The position numbers were made by a program, and so were the translations under genes. The notes under the pieces are model-generated. The model saw only the letters and a program-made list of their open reading frames with translations, made no database searches and was not told the origin of the DNA. From Streptomyces sp. TP-A0874 (lineage in GTDB: Bacteria; Actinomycetota; Actinomycetes; Streptomycetales; Streptomycetaceae), in contig NZ_BBZK01000006.1 of the NCBI RefSeq assembly GCF_001748085.1, positions 129,657 to 193,656 on the forward strand: a stretch of DNA of 64,000 bases, written 5' to 3'. Below, piece by piece: positions 38,608 through 47,819 of this stretch; within the stretch, counting starts at the first letter, position 1, and every line of letters begins with the position of its first letter.

Positions 38608-39813
38608 CTACACAGCGGGTGGGTGTTGCTTGTCCGTGCGCCGACTCATCATGGCGCCAGCACAGGCGAAAACCACAAGGGTCGCCGACCAGCCGACGGT
38701 GTGACCGTAACGGTCGGCCAGCAGACCGTAACCAGGAGGACCGAGCCCGAGGCCGGTGAAGAAACCGAGCATGATCAGGCCTGAGGTGCGCATGGTCAGT
38801 GCGGGGTCGCCGGAGGCGGCTGCGATCATCATGCCCAGGGGGTTCCAGGACGACGCGGACATGCCCAGGAGCCATGCGCAGACGGCGGCCAGCGGTACGC
38901 CGCCCCAAACACTCGCGATCAGCCCGGCCGTAGCGACGGTCGCAATCAGTGCCATGACCAGGAGTTGGTGCTGAAGATGTCCGCCACGGCGGATCGCCCG
39001 GATCGCCAACGGACCCCAGAGGAACCTTCCGGCGATGGCCCCTACTCCGACGCAGGAGAAGACCAGACCTGCCATCACGACGTCCACAGCCAGTTCTGTG
39101 TGTATGTAGAAGGCCAGGTAGGTGGAAACAGCGGCGCCGCCCGTACCCATGAGCAGTGCGTACACGACCACCTGGAGGATGGAATATCGCCCTGTCGAGC
39201 CCGAGGGCCGGGCTGGTGGCGGCTTCGTCTTGCGGGTGCCCGTCCACCGCAACAGCAGGAGCGGAACGGAGCCGACAGAGACCGTGTAACTGAACACGGC
39301 TACGCGCCAGTCGGTGAGGGTGGCCAGCGATGGCAGTACCGCGCCACAGACGATCGTCGCCAACGCCACCCCGGACTGTTTGATGGCGATGAGCGGCTCA
39401 CGGGCCTGCCCTGTAGCGAGCACAGCGCGATTGGTGATGGGGTTTGCCGCGGCGGTGGCAACCGCGGCGAGCATCAGTCCGGGGACGACATACAAGGAGT
39501 TCACCGCCACTGCGACGATTCCCATCCCCGCCACCATGAGCACGCTGACGGAAACGAAAGCCGTGTGCTCGCGTATCTGGGCCAGCGCCTTGGGCAATAT
39601 GACGGAGAAGAAGGCCACGGAAAGGAAGAAGACAGAATTAAGCAGTCCGAACTGGGAGTTGGACAACGACAGGTCAGCGCGGATAGCCGGAGCGAGAGCA
39701 CCGAGGCCGAACTGAGCCGTCGAGGCGACCATCATGACCGCGGTCAGCAGGATCCCCAGCGGGGCGAGGGCCCGGCGGCCCGCCGGGAGGGCTGCATCAG
39801 AGGGGTCAGTCAT
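38608..39813 (-). CDS. MFS transporter of the accessory cluster
   Basis: Major facilitator of about 401 residues with roughly 12 membrane helices. It begins with the first helix near residue 20 (LAPLGILLTAVMMVASTAQF) and has a basic central loop (RWTGTRKTKPPPARPSG) between the two six-helix halves. It may import the acid used by the cluster or export a product; sequence does not decide. I chose ATG 39813, which overlaps the end of the ligase gene by eight bases. The longer frame to 39834 would lie wholly inside the ligase gene. Confidence 0.88.
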   Translation of the reverse strand: MTDPSDAALPAGRRALAPLGILLTAVMMVASTAQFGLGALAPAIRADLSLSNSQFGLLNSVFFLSVAFFSVILPKALAQIREHTAFVSVSVLMVAGMGIVAVAVNSLYVVPGLMLAAVATAAANPITNRAVLATGQAREPLIAIKQSGVALATIVCGAVLPSLATLTDWRVAVFSYTVSVGSVPLLLLRWTGTRKTKPPPARPSGSTGRYSILQVVVYALLMGTGGAAVSTYLAFYIHTELAVDVVMAGLVFSCVGVGAIAGRFLWGPLAIRAIRRGGHLQHQLLVMALIATVATAGLIASVWGGVPLAAVCAWLLGMSASSWNPLGMMIAAASGDPALTMRTSGLIMLGFFTGLGLGPPGYGLLADRYGHTVGWSATLVVFACAGAMMSRRTDKQHPPAV

Positions 39814-41326
39814 GGCCCAGTTGGGCCCGTGCACGGTCTCGTAGCTCTCGCTTGAGAATCTTTCCCGTGGGCCCGAGCGGTAGTTCGTCCACGATCACCA
39901 CTCTGCTGGGTCTCTTGTAGCGGCTCAGCCGTGGCTCCAGGAAGTCAAGCAGGGCGTTCTCGTCGACTTGGCCGCTTGTCACCGTGTACAGCCACGGGGT
40001 CTCCCCCCACTTCGGGTGCGGCGCAGGCACGGCTGCGCAGGCGAGAACGTCGGGATGGGTACTGAGGGTGTTCTCCAACTCGGCCGGGTAGATGTTGAAA
40101 CCCCCGCTGATGATGACGTCCTTCTTCCGGTCGACGATGTAGACGTAGCCGTCCTCGTCGATGTAGGCGAGATCACCGGTTCTGGTCCAGCCGTCGGTGA
40201 AGGTCTCAGCCGTGGCGACCGGGTCATCGAGGTAGCCCGCGATTTCCGCGGTCGAGCGTACGACGAGCTCCCCCACTGTGCCCGAAGGCGTTTTTGCGTC
40301 CGATGTGTCAAGGACGGCGACTTCGGTGCCGATCAGCGGTCTGCCGCAGGAACCCGGCTTGTCCACGCCCCACTGGGAACGCATGTAGGTAGCGCACATC
40401 GACCGGTGTGATGACCACAGTTCGGTCAGGCCGTACTGCTCGTTGAGGAGGTTCCCCAATATCTCCTTGGAGCGTTGCCGGGCTCCTCGGGAGGTCGGGG
40501 CGCCCGCATACCAGATGGCTCGCAGACCTTGCTCCACCAGGGCATTCGCGCCGGCCGGGGAGGCCTGGAGATGATTGACGAGGTCGGTGACCATCGTCGG
40601 CACCATCAGGGTGTGGGTAGCCTGATGCCTGGCAACCACGGCGCAGAAGGCCTCAGGGGTGAACGGATCGAGGATCACGCTGGTGGCCCCTACAGCGAGC
40701 ATGGGCCACAGATATCCGATCGCCATGTGCGTCAGCGGAGTGACGATCAAATAGCGGGAAGAGGCGGTGGCATCGGAGAGTTGGTTCGCCAGCGTCGTCA
40801 CCGCGTTGTCCACTACGCGGTGGTGCGGGGTGAGTACCCCTTTCGCTGTTCCCGTGGTCGCCGAGGTGTACATGATTCGCTGGATGTCATTAGGGCCCAC
40901 CGCCGGCAACGGAGAGCACCCGGCGGAGACCGGGGCGGCGGTGGTGAACGGCAGACATTGGTGCCCGAGCGCCCGCAGCTCCGCTGCGGTGTCCTCGAAG
41001 GCCGGGGCGTAGACCAGTCCCGCGGCGCCGGCGTGCCGCAACTGCCAGTCCATCTCCTGTACCGACAGCCGGAAGTTGACCGGGAGGCAAGCGCGTCCGC
41101 TCAGTGACACCGAGGCTTCCCAGCAGACCCATTCGATGCTGTTACGGCCCAGCACAGCCACCGGGCCGGGGCGGTGCAGCAGAGCGTTGAGTGCCGTGGC
41201 GCCGACGACTGCCCGCTCCCAGAAATCCGCGAAGGACACCGTCTCCTCGGTGCTCGCGTCGACGAGGGCACTCCGTGGACCGTGGGCGTTCTTGGCGTTA
41301 CGCAACAGTGCGTTCAAAGTGCTCAC
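39806..41326 (-). CDS. AMP-forming acyl-CoA ligase
   Basis: ANL-superfamily enzyme of 506 residues that adenylates a carboxylic acid and transfers it to CoA. The P-loop reads YTSATTGTAKGV, where the usual TSGTTG-PKG has Ala and Ala replacements. Other motifs are NEQYGLTELW, GWTRTGDLAYIDEDGYVYIVDRKKD, and the catalytic lysine region LGPTGKILKRELR. Substrate is unknown but by context an aromatic or short branched acid. GTG 41326 follows GAAGGAG at six or seven bases. It forms a unit with the MFS gene. Confidence 0.93.
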   Translation of the reverse strand: MSTLNALLRNAKNAHGPRSALVDASTEETVSFADFWERAVVGATALNALLHRPGPVAVLGRNSIEWVCWEASVSLSGRACLPVNFRLSVQEMDWQLRHAGAAGLVYAPAFEDTAAELRALGHQCLPFTTAAPVSAGCSPLPAVGPNDIQRIMYTSATTGTAKGVLTPHHRVVDNAVTTLANQLSDATASSRYLIVTPLTHMAIGYLWPMLAVGATSVILDPFTPEAFCAVVARHQATHTLMVPTMVTDLVNHLQASPAGANALVEQGLRAIWYAGAPTSRGARQRSKEILGNLLNEQYGLTELWSSHRSMCATYMRSQWGVDKPGSCGRPLIGTEVAVLDTSDAKTPSGTVGELVVRSTAEIAGYLDDPVATAETFTDGWTRTGDLAYIDEDGYVYIVDRKKDVIISGGFNIYPAELENTLSTHPDVLACAAVPAPHPKWGETPWLYTVTSGQVDENALLDFLEPRLSRYKRPSRVVIVDELPLGPTGKILKRELRDRARAQLGHD

Positions 41327-41374
41327 ATCAAACTCCTTCAGATAGGCGACCCCTGAGACGAGCGCATACCGGTC

Positions 41375-42118
41375 TCAACCCGATGGTGAGACGTCGTCCG
41401 AGCCAAAGATCGACCGGTACCAGACACCCGCGAGAACCGCTGCCGCGGCGTCGACAGCGGCCTCATCGAGTGGCCCGAACTCCCCCTCGACGAAAGCTCG
41501 CTGCCCGAACCCGTCCACCATGGAGGTCAGTGTCGTGATCAGCAGCTCGGGCTCCAGCGCACTAATGCGGGACATCTGCTGGTGCTGGCACAGCCGCGTG
41601 AGCATTCCTTGGTGCAACTGCTCACGCATCGCCCACCAGGTGTTCCGGACCGTTTCGCTTGATGCCATCAACTCAATGGCTGAACCGATCACCTTGCGGT
41701 TGCGCTGAAAGGCGCGCAGATACTGGGCCGTGCTCATGGTGATGGACTCGCGCACACTGCCGTCTGAGGGACGGGTGCGGGCTGCGTTGTACATGTCGTA
41801 AAGCACATGGTCGAGTACCGAGATGAACAGCAGTTCCTTGGAGGGGAAGTAGCGGTACAGGCTCCCGGTGCTCACTCCGGCGCCCTCAGCGATCGACGCC
41901 ATGCTGACGTTTGCGTACCCGGCCTCGGTGAACGCCTGGAGCGCCGCATCTACGATCTTGCCTTTCTGCTTGCGCCCCCGTCCGGATGAGGGTTGCCACC
42001 CGGCGGGCGGCCTCTTGCCGCCGTTGGTCTCGATGTCGCGAAGGCGGTGGGTGACCCACCTCGGACGCCGATGCGCGATCCCGGTGGTGTCTGCTTCGGG
42101 CATCTGCTCCACGCTCAT
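41375..42118 (-). CDS. TetR-family regulator of the accessory cluster
   Basis: TetR repressor of about 247 residues. The N-terminal HTH reads KIVDAALQAFTEAGYANVSMASIAEGAGVSTGSLYRYFPSKELLF; the ligand domain follows. The HTH is preceded by an unusually long basic segment (about 50 residues from my start). The frame is open to an ATG at 42187 that would add 23 residues with a His-rich MRIHIHF start; AAGGA before 42118 favours the shorter form. Divergent from the catabolic operon and a likely repressor of it. The ligand is probably the substrate or its CoA ester. Confidence 0.9.
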   Translation of the reverse strand: MSVEQMPEADTTGIAHRRPRWVTHRLRDIETNGGKRPPAGWQPSSGRGRKQKGKIVDAALQAFTEAGYANVSMASIAEGAGVSTGSLYRYFPSKELLFISVLDHVLYDMYNAARTRPSDGSVRESITMSTAQYLRAFQRNRKVIGSAIELMASSETVRNTWWAMREQLHQGMLTRLCQHQQMSRISALEPELLITTLTSMVDGFGQRAFVEGEFGPLDEAAVDAAAAVLAGVWYRSIFGSDDVSPSG

Positions 42119-42274
42119 ACCGTCCTTGACGTGCCAGTGGGGGGTAGGCCGGCCGTTGCCGGCGTTGAAGTGGATGTGAATCCGCATTCATCTCGACAGA
42201 GGATAGCGCATCCTGCACCGCCGTCCAGTGGGCGACGACGCCCTTGATCACTCGAACCCCAGGTCAAACCGTCT

Positions 42275-42338
42275 TGTCATCCCTCTTGACAGAGTGGGGT
42301 CGGTACCCTTCACTCAAGGTGAACATAGATTCATGTTC
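42275..42338 (+). promoter_or_regulatory. Control region between tetR and the catabolic operon
   Basis: Two inverted repeats lie in the divergent gap: TGTCA-N7-TGACA (42275-42291) and GAACAT-N6-ATGTTC (42321-42338). The right arm of the first contains TTGACA (42286-42291), a perfect -35; the best -10 at 17 bp (TTCACT, 42309-42314) is weak. Either repeat could be the TetR operator. Confidence 0.55.
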
Positions 42339-42368
42339 GCTTGCGTATGCCTCTTGATGAGGAGTGCC

Positions 42369-43325
42369 ATGAGCCGTGTGATTGATTCCCACGTTCACTT
42401 CTTCGGCCGGGGCTTCCTGCCGCAGGGATGGTTCCAGCCAGTAGCCCAGAAGTGGTCGGCCAGCAGGTACCCGCCGGTCGAACGTACGGCGTCGGACGTA
42501 GAGTCCGGTCTGCTCGATCCCGACGCCACTCTGCTGGTCAAAGAACTGTCCGACGCCGGTGTGGACGCCGCGGTATGCCTGGGCCTGGACTGGGGCGTGC
42601 ATCTAGGGCCGGCCGAGGTCGACATCACCGAGGTGCACCGCACCTACGGGGAGATGCAGAAGGCCCTCAGAGGAAAGTTCTACGCTGTCGGGGGAGTCGA
42701 CCCGAGGCGGGAGAACGCGGTCGAGATCGCCCGGTCCGCCCTCGAAGAGGATGGTCTGCGCGGCATAAAGCTCTACCCGCCGAGCGGGTTTCTGCCGGGG
42801 GACGAGCGGTGCTTCCCGATCTACGAGCTGTGTTCATCGCTGGGAAAGCCTGTGGTTTTCCATACAGCGCTCATCGGGTACCCGCACGACGCCTCCTACG
42901 CGAACCCCCTGGGAGTAATCAAAGTTCAGCGGGCCTTTCCCGACCTGACGATCGTGCTCGCCCACTCCGGATACTCCTCCTGGGCGGATGAGGCCATCGA
43001 AGTGGCTGCGGCGCATCCGCACACCTACCTTGAACTGTCCAACTGGAACCATGATCTGCACACGGACCACGGCCGTGAGCGGCTGCTGCGTGTGCTGGCG
43101 CAGATGCGTGGCCATGTCGGGGCCCACCGGATGCTGTTCGGCAGCGACCACCTGGGGGGCCGACGCTTCAGCGGTGGACGCTCGGGCATGGGGGCATGGC
43201 GGTCCTTCATCGCGGGCCTGGCGGGGAATCCCGCGTTCGGCAAACGGCCCCTGACCACTGACGAGATCGCCCTGATCCTTGGGGGCAACGCAGAGCGGGT
43301 CTTCTCCCTCAACGAGGAAGACTGA
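42369..43325 (+). CDS. Amidohydrolase_2 (ACMSD-like) protein
   Basis: Metal-dependent TIM-barrel enzyme of 318 residues. Motifs in order are DSHVHFF (metal HxH), GIKLYPPSGF, VVFHTALIG, VLAHSGYSSW and MLFGSDHLGG with the catalytic Asp. Family members decarboxylate or hydrolyse ring acids and lactones (for example ACMSD, gamma-resorcylate decarboxylase, 2-pyrone-4,6-dicarboxylate lactonase). Which reaction applies here is unknown. ATG 42369 follows GAGGAG and is the first gene of the rightward operon. Confidence 0.9.
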   Translation: MSRVIDSHVHFFGRGFLPQGWFQPVAQKWSASRYPPVERTASDVESGLLDPDATLLVKELSDAGVDAAVCLGLDWGVHLGPAEVDITEVHRTYGEMQKALRGKFYAVGGVDPRRENAVEIARSALEEDGLRGIKLYPPSGFLPGDERCFPIYELCSSLGKPVVFHTALIGYPHDASYANPLGVIKVQRAFPDLTIVLAHSGYSSWADEAIEVAAAHPHTYLELSNWNHDLHTDHGRERLLRVLAQMRGHVGAHRMLFGSDHLGGRRFSGGRSGMGAWRSFIAGLAGNPAFGKRPLTTDEIALILGGNAERVFSLNEED

Positions 43326-43391
43326 GACCGCGCATCATCTTCTACCCCTGAAAACCAGCGGGTACTCACTCAAGTTCGCCAAGGAGCGACG

Positions 43392-44450
43392 ATGCGCAAG
43401 CGTGTGATTGGTGTGGCGGTAGTGTCCGCGGTGATGCTGACCGGCTGCGGGGCAGGCGGCGGCGAGGGCAACAAGGACAAAGTCTCTGTCCACTACGCGT
43501 CGGTAGGCGGACTTACCGACGCACCCATCTACCTGGCTGACGCCCTCGGTTACTTCGAGGACGAAGGGCTGGACATCCGGATCACCCGGATGCCCAATGC
43601 CGCCGCGCTCGCGACGGCGATCGCGACCGGAAACCTGGATGTCAGCGCGGTGTCGACAGCACCTGCCTTGTTCAATTCCATCGCCGAGGGCGTGGATCTC
43701 AAACTGGTTGCCGACAAACAGAGCAACCAGGGCGAGAAGGGATTCGGCCTGAAGCTGATCGCCCGGGAGAAGTACGTCAAGGAGAAGGAAACGAGCGGGG
43801 ATGGCAAGGCTCTCCGGGGTGCCCGGATAGCGGTCTCGGCCCGCAACACCGCCTCGGACAAGATCCTGGTGGACCTGCTGGACCACTGGGGTCTCGCTGA
43901 GAAGGACATCACCGTCACCGAGCTGCCCTACCCGGACATGGCCGCGGCTCTGCAAGGCGGCAGGGTCGACGCGGCCATCGCGCTGGAGCCTTTCCTGACC
44001 CGCATCCAGTCCGCTGACCCCTCGATCAAGGAGTTCTCCGACCTCGGTGAGGTCGTTCCGAACGGCGCCCCGATCGTGCCGCTGGTCTACGCCGAGAAGT
44101 TTCTCGCCAAGCAGGAGCCTGGCGATGCGTTCATGCGTGCCTATCTGCGCGGCACCGGGGTGATGAACCAGGTGTTCGCGGGCGAGCACCCGGACACCGA
44201 CGAGTTGGTGAAGGTGATCGCGGAGCGGGCCGACCTCACCGAGGACATCGTCCGTACTGCCCAGCCGCCGGGCAACAACCCGTGTGCGCCGCTGGACGTC
44301 GCCTGGATCAAGGAGGCCCAGGACTTCTTCGTGAAGCGGGGGGTGGTGAAGGAACCGGTCGGCGTTGAAGGGATCACTGACAACGGCTACGGCGAGCGGG
44401 CGCGTAAGACGCTTGCGGCGAAGGGCCAGCTCGACTTCTGCGAAGGATGA
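43392..44450 (+). CDS. ABC importer substrate-binding lipoprotein (NMT1/SsuA type)
   Basis: Lipoprotein of 352 residues with lipobox LTGC (Cys19). The mature protein begins with the SsuA/THI5-like fold: [28 protein letters not shown], then [21 protein letters not shown] and [16 protein letters not shown]. Relatives bind alkane- and arylsulfonates, taurine, nitrate, aromatic acids such as phthalate, or pyrimidine precursors. AAGGAG precedes ATG 43392. The stop overlaps the ATPase start by four bases. Confidence 0.93.
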   Translation: MRKRVIGVAVVSAVMLTGCGAGGGEGNKDKVSVHYASVGGLTDAPIYLADALGYFEDEGLDIRITRMPNAAALATAIATGNLDVSAVSTAPALFNSIAEGVDLKLVADKQSNQGEKGFGLKLIAREKYVKEKETSGDGKALRGARIAVSARNTASDKILVDLLDHWGLAEKDITVTELPYPDMAAALQGGRVDAAIALEPFLTRIQSADPSIKEFSDLGEVVPNGAPIVPLVYAEKFLAKQEPGDAFMRAYLRGTGVMNQVFAGEHPDTDELVKVIAERADLTEDIVRTAQPPGNNPCAPLDVAWIKEAQDFFVKRGVVKEPVGVEGITDNGYGERARKTLAAKGQLDFCEG

Positions 44451-45325
44451 TGTACTCCCCGATGGAGCGTGAGGCCGTGACGACTCAAATGACCGATATC
44501 CCGACGGAACTTCCGTCCCCGGCAGTGAGCATCGATTCCCTGTCGAAGCTCTACCTGACCAAGGCAGGCAATCCAGTCAGCGCGTTGACGGGAGTCTCCC
44601 TGACGGTCGACAGCGCGCAGACTCTGGCGATTCTTGGGCCGAGCGGCTGCGGCAAGAGCACGCTTCTCCGGGTTCTCGCCGGCCTGGACAAAGCGTACCG
44701 CGGAAGGGTCGAGTGGGACGAGGAGCCCACCGGGCTCGCCAACGGGAGACTGCGCACGGCGACGGTGTTCCAGCAGGATTCCACTTTGCCGTGGCTCACC
44801 GTGGCCGACAACATCGCTCTCGGCCTGACACGATTGCGGCTGCCGCGTAAGGAAGTCCGGGCCAGGGTCGAGGAGTACACCGCGCTGGTGGGCCTCGAAG
44901 GGTTCCGGTCGGCTTACCCGCATGAGCTGTCCGGTGGCATGAAACAACGCGTATCGATTGCCAGAGCGCTGGCAGCCAAGCCGACTCTGTTGCTGATGGA
45001 CGAGCCGTTGGCCGCGCTCGACGCGCAGACCCGGATCGTGATGCAGGAAGAACTCGCCAGAATCTGGCGTACGGTCTCCTCGACGGTCGTCTACGTCACC
45101 CATGACATCGAAGAAGCGATCACTCTGGCCGACAGAGTGGTGGTCATGACGGCTCGGCCGGGCCGCATCCTTTCCGATCGCCGCGTGCCCGTCAAGCGCA
45201 CCGGGCCCGCTGACGAACTCCTTTCTCCGCTGCAGGTGCGGGCCGACCCCGCATTCGGCGCATTCGCCCTTGAGTTGTGGGCCGACCTCGCCTCTCCCAC
45301 CCGCGTCGAACGAGGTGACTCCTGA
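44447..45325 (+). CDS. ABC importer ATP-binding protein (SsuB/TauB type)
   Basis: ATPase of 292 residues. Walker [19 protein letters not shown]-loop [20 protein letters not shown], signature [20 protein letters not shown], Walker [17 protein letters not shown] and switch [15 protein letters not shown] all look intact. It should energise the importer with the neighbouring permease. Start overlaps the binding-protein stop (ATGA). Confidence 0.95.
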   Translation: MMYSPMEREAVTTQMTDIPTELPSPAVSIDSLSKLYLTKAGNPVSALTGVSLTVDSAQTLAILGPSGCGKSTLLRVLAGLDKAYRGRVEWDEEPTGLANGRLRTATVFQQDSTLPWLTVADNIALGLTRLRLPRKEVRARVEEYTALVGLEGFRSAYPHELSGGMKQRVSIARALAAKPTLLLMDEPLAALDAQTRIVMQEELARIWRTVSSTVVYVTHDIEEAITLADRVVVMTARPGRILSDRRVPVKRTGPADELLSPLQVRADPAFGAFALELWADLASPTRVERGDS

Positions 45326-46197
45326 TGTCCGGAATCAAGGGAACGACGCGGCATGAGCACCTGACGAACGAGCAGGCGGTCAAGGGCACCGACCAGGAAG
45401 CGTTCCAACACGCGCTACGGATGCGGCGCCGGCGCAGCGTCTACCGGGTCGCCCTGGGGATCGCGGTGCCCGCGGCCCTGATCCTGCTGTGGGAGACAGT
45501 GGGAGCGTTGGGCCTGGTCGACACCCGTTTCATCCCGAGGCCATCCACTGTCGTGGCCGAGATGGCCAGTGGTCTGGTCAATGGGACGTTGGCAGCGGAA
45601 CTGGGCGAGCACGGCATGGCGTCACTGCTGCGTCTGCTGCCGGGGTTCTTCCTGGGCTCTGTCGCTGGGCTCATCATGGGCCTGCTCATGGGAATCTTCG
45701 ACACGGCGAAATTCGGCTTCGGCCCCGTCATCTCCGCGACGTTCCCCATACCGAAGGTGGCGATCTACCCGCTACTGATCGTGCTGTTCGGAATCGGGGA
45801 CCTCAGTATAGTGCTCGCCGTCGCGATCGGCGTGTTCTACATGGTTTGCGTGAACACGATGTCCGGAGTGATCTACAGCAATCCGGTCTACCGAGATGTC
45901 GCCAAGGCCTTCCGCATTCCCAAACGAGTCGAGTATCTGAAAGTGGTCCTACCCGGCGCGTTGCCGTCGATCATGGCAGGAGTCCGTCTCGGACTCGGCG
46001 TCTCGCTCATTGTTCTGGTAGCGACGGAGTTCGTCGGTGCACAGACCGGCATGGGCTACTACATCTGGTCCTCCTGGCAGACCTTGGACATCACCGCGAT
46101 GTTCTCCGGCCTGGTGGTGATCTCTCTGTTCGGTGTGGTGAGCACATGGCTCCTCGACGCTATCGAGGTACGGCTCATTCCATGGTCGAAGCTGTGA
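45325..46197 (+). CDS. ABC importer permease (SsuC/TauC type)
   Basis: Permease of 290 residues with about six helices after a 45-residue charged cytoplasmic N-terminus. The coupling loop reads YRDVAKAFRIPKRVEYLKVVLPGALPSIMAGVRLGLG, and TEFVGAQTGMGYYIW is typical of the taurine/nitrate/sulfonate permeases. The ATG shares one base with the ATPase stop. Fifty-seven bases later the monooxygenase begins, so transport and catabolic genes are one transcription unit. Confidence 0.94.
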   Translation: MSGIKGTTRHEHLTNEQAVKGTDQEAFQHALRMRRRRSVYRVALGIAVPAALILLWETVGALGLVDTRFIPRPSTVVAEMASGLVNGTLAAELGEHGMASLLRLLPGFFLGSVAGLIMGLLMGIFDTAKFGFGPVISATFPIPKVAIYPLLIVLFGIGDLSIVLAVAIGVFYMVCVNTMSGVIYSNPVYRDVAKAFRIPKRVEYLKVVLPGALPSIMAGVRLGLGVSLIVLVATEFVGAQTGMGYYIWSSWQTLDITAMFSGLVVISLFGVVSTWLLDAIEVRLIPWSKL

Positions 46198-46254
46198 CCG
46201 AGAACAGCCGACGAGAAAACGCGAACCGGGGTACCGGGAGAGAAAGGGACAGCG

Positions 46255-47400
46255 ATGAGGATCGCAATTATCGGTGCCGGCGTGGCCGGTCTCACTTCTG
46301 CCATGCTGCTGCGCGGCTCCGGCCATCAGGTCACCGTCTACGAACGAGCCACGGAACTGGCCGAGGTCGGAGCGGGTATCCAACTCGGCCCCAACGGAGT
46401 GCGGGTGCTGCGGGCGGCCGGTCTCGATGCGGCACTGCGCGAGACGTGCGTGGCGACGACCTCACTTGAAGGCCGCCAGTGGGATACCGGCGAGCTGGTC
46501 TACGAGATGAGGTACGGCGACGAGTCCCAGGCCCGTTACGGCGCGCCCTACTACGTCTGCCACCGGGCGGTACTGCAGAACCTGCTGCGGGAACAGGTCG
46601 GCGACGACCGGATCGTGCTGTCCCGGGAGGTCGTGGACATCACCCAGGACGACAGTGGCGTGTACATCACCTTCGCCGACCGCAGCACCGCCACCGCCGA
46701 CCTGGTCATCGGTGCCGACGGCATTCGCTCCAAAGTCCGTGAGATCGTCAGCGGCTACGAGAGGCCTGCCTATTCGGGCATGTCCGCCTTCCGGGGCAAC
46801 ATCCCAGCCGAGCGGGTCGGCGCAGGCGACCTGGGCGCCGCGATGGTGAAGTGGTGGGGCCCGGTACCCACCCACCACATGGTCATGTACCGACTGAGTG
46901 ATGACTCGGTGAACTTCGTCGCCGTGGTCCCGGACGAGGAGTGGACCAGCGATTCCTGGGTCACCCCAGCTGATCCTGACGATGTGCGCACGCGCTTCGC
47001 GGGGTTCGTGGAGCCGGTGCAGTCGCTGCTGGACGGCGTCGACACGGTCTACCGGTGGGCTCTGCACGACCGGGACGTGGAGCGTGGGTGGTCGAACGGC
47101 CGGACCGTACTGGTGGGCGATTCCTGCCATGCCATGCTCCCCTTCCTCGCCCAGGGCGCGGTCCAGGCCATCGAGAGCGCGGCCGTGCTTGCACGGTGTC
47201 TGTCGGCGGTCCCCGACGAGGTCGGTCTCACCGAGGCTCTCAAGGCCTACGAAGAGACGAGGTTCGACAGGGTCGCCCAGGTGCACGCGACGTGTCGCCA
47301 GCACGGGCTGTTCTCCTCGGCCACCGATCCGGACTTCGTCGATCAGCTTTACCACTACGACGCCGACACGGCCCCAATTGACTTCGGAGTGACACGATGA
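46255..47400 (+). CDS. FAD-dependent aromatic-ring monooxygenase
   Basis: Group A flavin hydroxylase of 381 residues (salicylate hydroxylase, 3-hydroxybenzoate 6-hydroxylase and 6-hydroxynicotinate 3-monooxygenase fold). The FAD dinucleotide site is IIGAGVAGLTSAMLLRGSGH, the DG motif is VIGADGIRSKVRE, and the GD motif is TVLVGDSCHAMLPFLAQGAVQAIESAAVLA. It would use NAD(P)H and O2 to hydroxylate, perhaps with decarboxylation, an aromatic or heteroaromatic acid. AAAGGG lies eight bases before ATG 46255. The stop overlaps the VOC gene (ATGA). Confidence 0.93.
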   Translation: MRIAIIGAGVAGLTSAMLLRGSGHQVTVYERATELAEVGAGIQLGPNGVRVLRAAGLDAALRETCVATTSLEGRQWDTGELVYEMRYGDESQARYGAPYYVCHRAVLQNLLREQVGDDRIVLSREVVDITQDDSGVYITFADRSTATADLVIGADGIRSKVREIVSGYERPAYSGMSAFRGNIPAERVGAGDLGAAMVKWWGPVPTHHMVMYRLSDDSVNFVAVVPDEEWTSDSWVTPADPDDVRTRFAGFVEPVQSLLDGVDTVYRWALHDRDVERGWSNGRTVLVGDSCHAMLPFLAQGAVQAIESAAVLARCLSAVPDEVGLTEALKAYEETRFDRVAQVHATCRQHGLFSSATDPDFVDQLYHYDADTAPIDFGVTR

Positions 47401-47819
47401 CCTTCACCCGACTTGCCTGCGCCTCGATCGCGGTTCCCTCCATCGCCGACGCACTGCCCTCTTTCACTGACGGTCTTGGGATGCGGATCCATGGGGAGGT
47501 TCGAACCTCCCGGCGCGGCTACGGTCTGCGCTGGGTGGAACTGGGCAACGACAACGGTCCGATGATCGAGCTGATCGAACCGACCGGCGACGGCGGACCG
47601 GTGCGCAAGTTCCTCGACCGGCCGGGCTCTTCCCGGATCTACCAGATCAGGTTCTACACCGACGACCTCGACCACACTCTGAACGAAGCGGCTCGTCGCG
47701 GCGTGCGGGTGCTGCGCGGACCCGACGTCGAAGGGGAGCCCCGGCTGGGCTTCATCCACCCCGCGGGGACCGGCGGCGCGCTGATCGAGGTCATGGAAGT
47801 CCAGGAGAAGGCGCGATGA
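47397..47819 (+). CDS. VOC-family protein with altered metal ligands
   Basis: Glyoxalase/bleomycin-resistance fold protein of 140 residues, closest in style to methylmalonyl-CoA epimerase. Two beta-alpha modules are seen (CASIAVPSIADALPSF, IELIEP; YQIRFYTDDLDHTL, ALIEVMEV). The two metal-binding His positions I would expect (in HIGIAV and HHIAF) read Cys and Gln, while both acidic ligands (IELIE, ALIEV) remain. It could be an epimerase, isomerase or lyase with a changed metal site, or a binding protein. Overlaps both neighbours by four bases. Confidence 0.85.
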   Translation: MTFTRLACASIAVPSIADALPSFTDGLGMRIHGEVRTSRRGYGLRWVELGNDNGPMIELIEPTGDGGPVRKFLDRPGSSRIYQIRFYTDDLDHTLNEAARRGVRVLRGPDVEGEPRLGFIHPAGTGGALIEVMEVQEKAR

